A DNA stretch of 64,000 nt from Incurvaria masculella (taxonomy: Eukaryota; Arthropoda; Insecta; Lepidoptera; Incurvariidae): assembly GCA_946894095.1 (NCBI GenBank), contig OX335647.2:20726001-20790000 (forward strand), in the 5' to 3' direction. Positions 25,401 through 37,400 of the stretch are shown here, piece by piece. The position numbers were made by a program, and so were the translations under genes. How positions within the stretch are numbered: the first letter of the stretch is position 1; each line of letters opens with the position of its first letter. Below the pieces are notes generated by a model. It did no database searches. It had not been told where the DNA came from and saw only the letters and a program-made list of their open reading frames with translations.

Positions 25401-28400
25401 GTTTAGGTTAGGTTATATAAGGTCAGATGAGTAAGATTAGGTTACGTTTGTAAGAGACGTTACTAGCATCATTACATTATTACCGATCTCACAATATTAC
25501 TGCAACATAACGGAAACAGTCCCACGCACTCTGCATGCAGAATCGCCGGAGGCTGCATTGAGATCACTTTCCATTCGAACGGCACTCGTTGACCAGCCTA
25601 GCTGACATTTTACCTGCTTCACCGGCGATGTTCACCGCTCACCGTGCGGTACCGCGGTAGTGGTAGTGTGGCGCGCGGTGCTAGCCTTTCACGCATGCGC
25701 AACTGCGGTTGCTAAAGTCTAGCGTTCACAAAACAAGATAAAAATGTTACCTATCCAGTAAAGTTGCGTAGCGTGAGTATAACGATGAGCCTTTTAATTC
25801 TACAATCACTAATGATATAATAGAAATGGCTGGATAGGTAATTACGGCACAGCATATTTACTCAGGAAAAACGAGTTAGTTACGGGATGAAAGTGACGCG
25901 CTTTCGCCTGACGTCATCAAAAATAAAATGCTATGTTAGTGTCATCGCACTCTAATTATACTAATTAGAAAGGGACAATACTAGGGTTACTAGTGACTGT
26001 CATTTCATGAGTACGAAACCGGTGTGACTCACTGGTGACTCACATGTGGTAATCTCATGAGTAGACCCCTAGAGTAAACGTGTAGTGCCTGTAAGTTCAA
26101 GTAACAGAAAATACTTTTTTTACTTTTGTATGTTTTTTATGCAAACATAGCCCCTAGCCCGACTTGTCACCTAAATGGGCGTTCACGCCGATCCGATCGA
26201 CTAGCGTTTCTTTTATTGTATGGAAACATTGAAGAGCGCGCTAACTTTTGCGAGTCCGAGCTCGATTTGACAGCTTACTCATCGTCGCCGCATACGTTGA
26301 CGTGGCCGTTTACGCCAACTCCGCGTTTTTATACAAGTCTGTACCCGAAGTCCCAGTTTTTTTTTTATGCGACCTGACATGGATGGCTAATACCACACAA
26401 CTAGTTATGATATTAGCCCAATACACCACATTCCCGAAGGAATTAGGTGCCATGCCAGGACCTTCCCTTTATGAGCACGGCTACGGTTGTCACCTAAATT
26501 GATTTGAGCGGCTCGTAGCCTAGTGGCGCGGGGACTGGCCTAGCGTACCAGAGGCCTGGGTTCAATACCGACATGCACCACTGTCTTTCTCTTTCCGAGT
26601 TCGATAAATGTATTTCGTCACGAATGCGAGCTGCTTCATGGTTCGGAATCCATGTAAAACTGTAGGTCCCCTTCCCCTACTAGGTGGTAGGGTTTAGTCC
26701 CGCCCGGGTTGGTACCATCGCATTGGATGAAAAGATGGTCGAAGCGGCAATGAAAAATTGTCCGTGTTTTCCATCCAGTTCAATGTAGCCGTGCTCTTAA
26801 AGGGAAGGTCCTGGCATGGCACCTAATTCCTTCGGGAATTTGGTGTATTGGGCTAATATCATAACGGTTGTTGTGTGGTATTAGCCATCCATGTCAGGTC
26901 GCATAAAAAAAAACCGATCGACTGGCGTTTTCAAATGTATGGAGAAATTGAAGAGCGCGGTCCGAGTTTGATTTGACAGCTTACTCAACGTTGCCGTAAA
27001 TACGTCGAGGTTGCCGTTTACGTCGACTCCGCGTTTTCATACAAATCGGAAGTCCGAGTTTGACTTTGACAGCTTGAAGAAGTAAAACCACAGAATATCT
27101 AGTAAAAACTTGTATGGAGTTTGACGTTTTTACGGAACTTCGAAGTTACGTAAACGCCAATTTAGGTGAGAACTGAGACTACCGGCTCTGAAGTCAGAGT
27201 TTGACTATGACAGCTTAAAGAAGTGAAACCACAGAATAAGTAGTAAAAGTTTGTATGGGTTTGACCTTTTTACGTAACTTCGATATTCCGTAAACGCCAA
27301 TTAAGTTGGCAAGTCGGACTAGGGGCTCTGACATGGAAGTAAACTCGTGGACCTTAGTTTACACCCGTGTCCCAAAGCTAGAAGAAGCTGTCTACATGCA
27401 TGTCTACATGGTGCCCTCCTTCTATTTAGAAACTTTTTTTTTTTAAGAATGTTGTGGCCATTTTTGGAAGGCAATAAGAATGTTGTGGCCATTTGGACAT
27501 TTTTGGAAGGTAATTTTTTCCGCACCTTGTACCCTTTAAAGCCTTCCGTATTCATTTTGTAATGGAGTTCAAGCAACCAAAGCGATATTGATTTTTTTAA
27601 TGTTGTAGAATTTTGCTAAAGGCAGAGAGAGATAAATAAAGGTGGGTAAAATACAGCATTTCGGGATTGTCATAAAGTGCAGTGGGTCTTGACCACCAAG
27701 TCACCAAGCTACTATTATAACCACAGTCATTGATTATAACCGCTAGAATATTATGGTATTAGATACTGGCGCGATATGTAGCTTATTCTTGGAAATATAG
27801 TATAATACTCGTCGACAGGCACGTATCCAAGGGGGGGATAGTTGGGATTTATCCCCCCCCCCCCCCCCGAAATCTGACTGAAAAAAAAACGTAAACGTGA
27901 CAAAAAAAATGTAAAAAAAATACTTATATAATGTTTATGTAAAATACTTATATATAAATATAAAATACTTATAAGTGTGTGACTAAACTACGGACGGTAC
28001 TTCTTTAAGTTATTAAAAATTATAGTACAGTAATTACAGCGATTTTTACACAGTTCACATGGTTGTTTCAATGTTTGTCAACCCCGAACCAAAAGTCTGG
28101 ATACGTGACTGTCGTGGATATAATTGTATCGCGTATTTCCGCGAATACATTGAACTATGAAATAACATTTAAATTAATTTGAACGTATGATATCCGAGTT
28201 AACATACATACGTTTATCATGTTAGTAAGCATGGCTTGATTTCCCCTTCAAAACCTGCTGGCCCCATTTTTTGCAATCTTGGACGGACGCATACTGAGGT
28301 AAGCCGGTTGACTGTTGTGACGATAATTAAATTACCTTTACGTCGGTAATAACCGTTAGCGCTGACCACAGAACACATACCTAAATTGGGTATTTTCGAA

Positions 28401-31400
28401 CTACCAACAAAATACGTACGTAATAAAATAGGTACGTTTATTGAAGATAATTTATGATTTAAGTAATAAACATACTTTGGAAGATTTGATTATATCTCAC
28501 TGGGTTGCAGCTGCACATTGTGTAGAGAATTACCACTGCAAGAACAGCGATACGAAATTGTCAATCAAATCATAATAGTTTTGTACCGTATACCTAGGAC
28601 TCAGTATGTATTATATATTCTTTGACCTAGGTCAGGTTTGTAGCGCCCGTAACGCAGTAATCACGGAAGTAGAATTATCTCTGCGAAATAATGCATGAGT
28701 GGGTTGTGACGTCAGATCAAAAATGAAAGGAGATGTGCCACATAGCGCGCCTATAATGAACCCGCGGTCACTATGCTACACGCTAACATAGTTGCAGACG
28801 AATTGGAGGGTTTTTTCGGGTCGGAGCTGACTGAGCGAACGCATTTCGGGAGCACATTCGCGCGCGGTGGCGATGTTTGGATTGTGTTGAATACGAAACG
28901 CAGACAGCTTCTCTTACGATTATATGCACAATTTGTCCATGCGGCGGAGGCGGCGCCGCGAGTACCGACTAACTATGCAACTACAGACCGTCTGACTTCA
29001 ATTGTCTTGGAACGAATGCCGAGGCCGACTCCCCAGACTTCCGCAGTACCTATACTGGTCCGAACAGCCCGACCCGTAGAGCACTATTACTTATTCTGTG
29101 CCCGTAGTTCGGTCTGCGAGCCCCATCTGTGTAGGGGTTCGTTGGGATTTGGGTTCGGCAGGTGCAGTTTGGGACACATTGGATTGCAGCCATTGATTGT
29201 CTGGTCTTATTGCAGCGAATTTTCGGGATATTTGCTTTAGTTTAGAAGAGTGACTCTCATATCGCCCGGTGTCGAAAAAAATGGCGAGCAAAGACTCCGC
29301 GCGATTAGTCGATTAGGGAAGGAAGTACCTATTGCCTATATCTAATATTATAGTATGCTTGCTCTGTCCTGCACTGCCTATAACCTCGTCACGGACCGCT
29401 GCGCTTCGTCACTCAAGTGCACGTAGGTGTGACGGGCCAGTGAAAGTAACTAGAAAAACCAGAAGTAGGCACCAACCGTTGTTTTTGAGTATGTTCCGAG
29501 TATATTAAGAACGCTTGTTGTTTCGTTTTTTTTTAACTCAGATCAAAAATGCGATCAGAAATGCGCCTACTATTTTAAGACCCGCTGTCTCCCATTTTAT
29601 TAAAATTACCAACCTAATTTAAACGTACGGTGGCAACTCATATAAAATACAGACTGTATTGAACTTTCTACACGGCACCATAAGGTGGCCCAACCCAGCG
29701 GGACTAACTCATTCGCGGGCACTGTACGAAACCGTGCTGTTGCGCTCTGGGACTTTCTCTGTTTCAAAGAAAAATACAGGCTCCGTGATGAGGAAGATGC
29801 AACATGTCCACAAAAAAAAAGATTTAATCTTTTTAAGATTTTCTTACTTTATCATTGCGTAATAAACCACCAAAGTTATTGTATAAAACGCGCGAAAAAT
29901 TCGAACTTTCGGACCTTATAACTTAGAAACCAAACACAATTTTACAATGCCAATAGTCATCAGACATCTAGTTCGATCAAATAAAGCTCTTTTGAGCAAA
30001 ATTTTGGATCTCTGATAAGAAATATGGGCGTGATCTTCTTGCCCCGTTTGTATGGGGAGTTGAGCGGGTTGGGCCACCTGGTGCTCGTCTGCACCCTAGC
30101 TAGTGTTACAATATATTATTTCAGTATTAGTTAACCATCGTCCGTTCTTTACATGCAGGTTGTGTTTGCCTGTTATTGGGTCTGCACACTGCTATATTTA
30201 ATATGTCTGTATAAACGTGAATGTAAATGTGTCAACCTGTTGGCAAACCTTTATAAATAAATAAATAAATAAGCTGTCCCGACCTAGATCTCGCGAGTCT
30301 GTATTTGCATATAAAACTGAATAAATGTTCACCGCGCACCTTAAATCAAAATCCTATTATTTTTCCCATACTTTTCTCACTGTACCTAACGCTTAGGTAA
30401 ACAAAAGTTTTGCGACATTTTCGAACATATTTCGAAATGGCACCGCCGCCATTTTGATATTTTTCCAAAGACTGAATTGAGATATTAATATTAGCAATGT
30501 TAAATTCCATAAAGTTGGCGCTCGAAATTATGATATCGAACTGAAATATTCGCCAATTGTGTATCCATAGAATGACCATCAATGACCATTTTTCATGGTC
30601 ACACTTTCATACTTTGGAGCTGCAATGGTTATTAATAGAATTCGTCAAGCGAATGCGGTTGAGAGCGAAGGGATTTCCCAAGCGCGGATCTCTCGCAATA
30701 CCTGCGCGCACGCCCCTCCGCTCCGCCAGGCCGGCGCGGGCCATGGCGCAAGCCTGGCTTGCTGCAACCGGGCACTTGACCTTCACCCAGCTCCCTGCAG
30801 CAGTAGCTGTCGCGTGACATGGCAAATTAACCGCCTCTATAGAAAACCGGCCAAGTGCGAGTTGGACTCGCACAGGAAGGGTTCCGTACCATCGTACAAA
30901 ACATAATTACACAAAAATCAAGTTTTTTGTATGGGAGCCCCATTTAATTTTGATTATTTTTTAATCTCACCTATTTTTTGTTATAGCGGCAAAATAAATA
31001 CACACTCTGTGAAAATTTCAGCTGTATATCTGTTACGGTTACTGAGATACAGGCCTGTGACAGACGGACGGACGGACGGACGGACGGACGGACAGCGGAG
31101 GCTTAGTAATAGGGTTCCGTTTTCACCCTTTGGGTACGAAACCCTAAAAAATCTCGGTAAACAGTCTCGGTAGTCAGTGGCGCGACGGGTTGCAGTTCAA
31201 GCTGGGTGAAGCAGCTCTGCATATCTACTTAGGAAAGCGAAAACGAGTAAGTCACAGGTGAAAGTGAGACACTTTCGCCTGACGTCATCAAACATCAAAT
31301 GTTATGTTGTGACTCTTATTAGAATAATTAGAAAGGGACGACAGTAGGTTGACTCGTGGCTGTCACTTCATGAGTACGGAAGCGTTGTGACTCACCGGTG

Positions 31401-34400
31401 AGTCAGTCACCGGTGACACAAAGGTGAGAAACAAGAAAGAAAAAGCGAAAGCGAGAAATTCTCGTGTTCGGTTCTGTCAAACTCTATGCAGAAAAAACGT
31501 AGGCATATTTTTTCTATATAGACTTTGACAGAAGCGAACACGAGAACTTCTCGCTTTCGCTTTTATGAGTAGATAGGCTGAGCGCGGTTGGGTTCTCGTT
31601 TTCGACCGATGAGGCTGGCCGTGGTTCGGATTCCACGTAACACTGTAGGGTAGGTGACTGTAGGGTTAAAGGATGGTCGAAGCGGCAATGAAACATTGTC
31701 CGGGTTTTCCGTCAAGCTCGATGTAGCCGAGCAATATAAAGGTCCTGGCATGGCACCTTGTTCCAATGTGGTGTATAAGGATAATATTTTGACAGTAGGC
31801 TTGGTATTAGCTATTGATGCCAAAACAACAAGTTGAAAACTCAATAAGAAATGATTATTACTGCATGGAAGCAATTTATAATGTTTCCTAATTTTTATAT
31901 GATTTGCGATTACCGTGGTTCACAATAATTTTAGGGTTTCTTCCGCATTTCGTAAGTGCGAAATTCGTCAATATTTAAGAAACTTTACCTTTCAAACAGT
32001 ACGTTTGTGCTATTGCGATTGCAATGCGGGACTGGATATAACTCAACTCAAGGTCTGAGCCATGAATAAAAAGTATACCTATTGCATCGAGCGCGCATGC
32101 TATGGAACCCGCTGTCTCCAATTTTAAAAAACTATCAATCCAACGTAAACGTACATGTCACATGCAAACATAGTCGCAGACGTATTGGAGGGTATGTGTG
32201 GGTGGGAGCTGACTTGACGAACGCTATTTTAGAGCACATTCGCGCGCGGTGGCGATTAGACTAGGAGGTCGCGACAAAAATGGTAACGATAACGTAAATG
32301 GCTGAAACTGGGTTCACGGGATAAAGTAAAACCCTCTGAAGCTAAATGTGTCAGTCTGCCTGTTCCAAGTGGTTGCGTTACGTAGATAAGGCGCCTGAAA
32401 AAGTAGTTATGGTGACAAAAAATACATATGATAAGGTGAATGGATGCAAATGACGAAGCATGAAAGTATCAATACATACTTGCTTAGCAATACAAAAACT
32501 GAACTAATCTTTGGTTGCATTTAGTAGTTATAGGCGATTTAGGTTACAGATATAACTTTAGGTATATTTAAGTATTTAATTAAGTAACCGTCTGGTTATT
32601 GTTGTATAATTAATAGGTATCAATGTTTCCAGATAATCAGTATATTCATCAGCAGGTACATACCAGCATCTATTTTATATAGCCAATCTAGAAAACGCAA
32701 CCACTTGGGACGGACAGACCGACATATTTAGCATCAGAGGGTTGGTCTCTAACATGTCAACCCAGATTCAGCCATTTACCTTATCGTGACCAAAGATGTC
32801 GTGACCTCCCGAAATAGATGTTTCGACTATGTAGCATACGACGCGCCGCCCGATTCCCATACAATAATGTGGTCATTTTGACCAAATAGTGGAGACGCGA
32901 TATCGACCGCTTGCCACTTCTCCTTCCGTCTGAGCCAACTGGCAATTTTATTATATTTGGCCCTGGTATTCGGCATTGGTAGTCAATACGAGATGCATGG
33001 CGCGGCACGCAACAGTGTAAACATCTCAACCGACCTCCTTGACGTGGGATGCAGACATGCAATGTTTGCAGCCATAAAGACCATACAATTCATGCAGTAG
33101 GTACGTAGAATCAATTAGTGTTTATCTATCTGCATGACAGTAAGGTCTTGGGGTCGCGTGTTTTCCGTTGACTCATATACCTATATTTCGGATAAAACGT
33201 TTGAACCAGTTGTTTCAATAATCTCGACGTCTCTACTCTGATGCGGAGATTTTCAGCTAAGTTAGCTAGATAGAATTAGATAGTTAGATTTCGGCAATAA
33301 ATAAAATATCTCAATATTTTTTAACCCTATTTCCTTTTTCATCTAAGCCTATACCTACTTGGGCTCACAGTTGTTTATAGAAATGCCTAGATAATCGTGT
33401 GTAAGTCGCTCTACGCCTCACAACCTGAAATTACTATTTAGTGATGTGGTCGAGCCTACATAAAACACTAATGCTGCTTGAAGAGCTGAAAACAAGCTAA
33501 GAAATAAAACTCTGCGAGTAGAGACACTATTTTTCTATTGAAAAGCAATATGTGTAAAATAACATGATATTGATCTGCCATTGTAAAAACTTATTTTTAA
33601 AGTGTGCAGACATGTCTGTTACAATATTACTAAACTAGTACAGTCGTATTCAGAGAGCACCTGTCAAAACTTAGTACAAGATTAGCACCGGACTAACCAT
33701 ACAAAAACCAGTTTAGGGCCGAGTGCACGAAAGTACAAAAAAATCAAAATCAACGTCAACGTATGATTAAACGTCACTTTGTATGGACAGTATGGAAGCA
33801 ACTCCGTGCGGTTCACTAAAAGTGACGTGTTTGAACATTGATTAACTCGGCCGTCTCTTCGTGCAATCGGGGCTTAGAGTTAGTCCGCCCACTCTGAATA
33901 GAGCTGATGGGAGCGCCGCTCCCCCGGAGGGGTAGGTAGTCAGATATAATAGAGCGTCATACCTGTAGCCATGCCATACAGCACGATCACAGCCTAGGTA
34001 GATTTTCATACATCTTCCACGATTGCAGGTGCTACGTTTTTGACCTTTACGAAGTTACGTTAAAGTTTATTTGTATCTTATCGTGGTAAGTTCTCCTAGG
34101 CCGCCTGGGCACAACAATTCCACTCGCTTCTGATTTGATATTCATAATTATTTCGTCATCCATTTCCTCTGCATGTTCAAACTATTTTAACATTCCTTCT
34201 CAATTCTCGTAACTACATCTTCTTTCTGGTGACAAAGCTTTCTCATATTATGGAACTTTTAAACTCACTCTGCAAAGACGCATTTCTACTGCATTTAATT
34301 AATTATGTCACACCCAAGGGTATTACAGAGTATGTTTTAATCTGTTGTTTTTAAAGAAAATGTGTTTATTTGAACCTTGGTTTGGGGGACCAAATTTGTG

Positions 34401-37400
34401 TTCATTTCAACTTAAAATAATGAGGAAGAAAACTGTTCATTTATCACGACAGGTGGCGTCTAAGCGAGCTCACCTAAAAGATCTGTCAAAGCTGTCGGAT
34501 ACCATAAAAAATAAAACAGAATAGATTTGCAAATCTATGTAGTTACCTATTTGAAATGACAAAATTTTCTCTCGAAGTTATTTCGAGGTCCCGTTTGCGC
34601 AGCCGGAAAGCAATTGTTGAGCGAGCTGGGCAAGAGGCTGCGCGAATCGTCTGGGGACAGCCGAGCCGGGTCGTTCCTCCTCCAACGCATCAGTCTGGCT
34701 GTCCAGAGGGGGAACCACAGAAATCGGAATATATTCCGATTTCTGTGGGGGGAACGCAGCGAGCGTTATTGGGGCCTTCCCGCACTCGGTGCCCATGGAT
34801 GAGATTTTTTATCTCGTCTGATGGGCACCAGGGTTGTCGGGGGCCCCCGGCACTGCTGCAATCCCGTCTCGACTGCTCCTGGACGGTTTTCATTTTAGCT
34901 AGTACGTATTTAATTCTTGTTTTTGATATAGTTTTTATTGAAACTTAATAAATTATCTACATATTTATAATTATTGAAAACGTCAAGGTTTTAAATAAAA
35001 CAATATTTCGAACATAAATTGTTCTTAATTATGCTAATCAAAAGAAGTATTGGGAAAGCAAATATCACCAAAAAATAACCTAATATTTTGTTTCATACTT
35101 TGTGCTGTTCAATGACATTTAAATTTCTTTGAATACAAATAAAAGCTCTTCTTTCCTTCTAAACCTTATTCTAACTGCATCATGGAGTACATCTTTCATC
35201 TAAAAACGCGTAAATCAAACTAGACAGGAATGACAGTTTTGACGTTTATAAGGCGACATCTACAATAAGCTTTGAGTTTTCTTCCCCGTTATCACAATAA
35301 TGTCGGAGGCATCTGCTAGCTATTTAAATGCAAACCATTTATGGATACAGGTAGGTAATGTCTGCAAATTTCAATGCTATATAGTTACATTGGCCCTTCG
35401 ATATAAATGGCGATCGGACTTTATGGGTCGTGGGCACAGGGCCAACGGAAGCGTCGTCGGCCATTGCGGCCACCTCGACTGTCACCGCAGTTTGATACCA
35501 TATTCGGAGCACCACTAATATAAAAGGGGACGAAGCGCAATTGGTGCGATATCATTAAAATAACGATTCAAACCTAGAATATTTGGAGGTTCACAATGCA
35601 ACATTACTATCCGCACCAACATGGTTTGGATGAGTACTTATTTTGATTGATATAAATAAATTAATGTATTTTTGTACAACTGCATCACCGTAACCGCCAC
35701 AATTTGGACTTTGACCTACTTACAGTTTCCTTACAAATGCCAATGCCTACTGTGGCATTTACTAGGATGAGCTCCGTATATAGAATAGATCTAGATGGAT
35801 CATGGAACCACAAAACACAGAACCACCTCTCGCGCGAATGATTAAGAACGCTTCCCCATAACTTAGTCAAATGAATCATTTCGAGAACATTATTGTACTT
35901 ATGCCATGCTGTGTCTCTGCCACAAACTACATAAACAAAGAAGGATTGTCAACTCGATGGGCAATAACGTATAGGAGTTGGTACCAGAAACCAATAGCAT
36001 TTATAACAATAGTCTTTTCAAGTAGATATTTAATTATAAATCGACTCATCTCAATCAACTGTTCTTTTCGAGTTATCCAGTCTTGAACGTGCCCGATTTT
36101 GGAAAGCGAAATATTTGTATTTATTTTGTTTTTTCACATTTTTTTCTAATGATGGCACATAAAATTAATAGCAACCGACAATTACCAAGAATTTGACGTT
36201 AACATGTTAAGAATGAACTGACTATGATTTCCCCCATACAAACGTAGTTAACTAATCATTTGAAAACCACCGGTCCAATTTAATTGATGTTTAATATATT
36301 ATGTCAGGCAACAAAATGCACATTTTTGTTTATTTTTTGAGAAATCTAAACCAAATCAAAAATCAAAGGAAAAAGATAGGTAAAGTAAGTATGTAACATT
36401 AAAACAAAAGCAACAAATTCTTATACATAAATCATAATCTTACTTAAATGCCAAGCATGTAAAAAACAACCAACACTCAAATGAAGTTGGGATCAAGGAT
36501 AACTCGTGTGGCGTTCAGTGCTCAATTAGGGGCCGGTAAAGGCTAAGTAATTATAGCAAGTGGTAAAAAAGGACAGCTTGAGAGTCGTTCGGGAAATCCA
36601 CAAGCAACGTTTTCGGCACTACAGCGTATAATTACAGGATTATCAGGAAGCGAACACGAGAAGTTCTCGCATGAGAAACTGTCAAACTCTTTGCATAAAA
36701 AAATATGCCTACTTTTTTCTATATACATGATGATGACAGCGACTCACGGACGGAAGTGAAATTCAAGAGTACGTACACAGGTAAACTGTTAGGATAGGCC
36801 TTTCGGCCAAAGAAGACCGTTCGGTGTGTCATGAAACAATACCTCAATATAGATGTCGCTATTTAATCCTCTCAGATATTTATGTCTGTGGCAATGATAC
36901 TGCTACTGATACTCGGCAAAGTTGTATTCAGAATTTGTGAAGACATGCGTACTCAAACACGTTTTCAAAGGACCAATACCATGATTATGTCAGTTTATTA
37001 TAACTGACTTCACGCCAATTAACACGCAATTAATTTCAAAATATCGAAGCAATTAAATGTCACTTAGTTGATAAATCGTGCGGTAAAACTTCTTCACAAC
37101 GTCTTACGTCCTCCAGGGCAGATGCCTCGCGGTGTGTCCCTTTCCTATTGCTTGAGCTTGACCTTCTCAGTGGCAAGGGCCAGCTTGCGAATGTTGCACA
37201 GGCAGCCAGCGGACGCCTCCTGGAGCACAGGGTCCGTGGATCCCACCGTGTCCAGCAGAAACTGCACAACGCCTGCCTGGACAACCACAATTCTATTGAT
37301 CTCGAGAAGCAGAGCAAATGCTTTACGAAAGCGAAACATAATGACCGATGCAACAAGACATGCAATAATATCAACGTTTAAGCATTCAGGGACATTTTGC

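Larger units (their letters stand above)
16436..37144. other. SEC14-like intron 1, part before ODAD2
   Basis: About 20.7 kb with no supported exon. It is a mosaic of MITEs, SINEs, GTCY elements and LINE remnants listed separately. AT-rich filler without a recognised repeat lies at about 16500..17560, 21270..23050, 27870..28600, 33060..33640 and 35300..36220. Confidence 0.55.

Noticed and set aside
26515..26590. Functional tRNA gene at the SINE head
   Set aside because: The A and B boxes are present but no cloverleaf with paired acceptor ends can be formed, and the same head is attached to a SINE body in several copies.
34556..34948. 130-codon plus frame as a host gene
   Set aside because: It crosses a perfect palindrome made by an inverted duplication and has a LINE-like segment in another frame.
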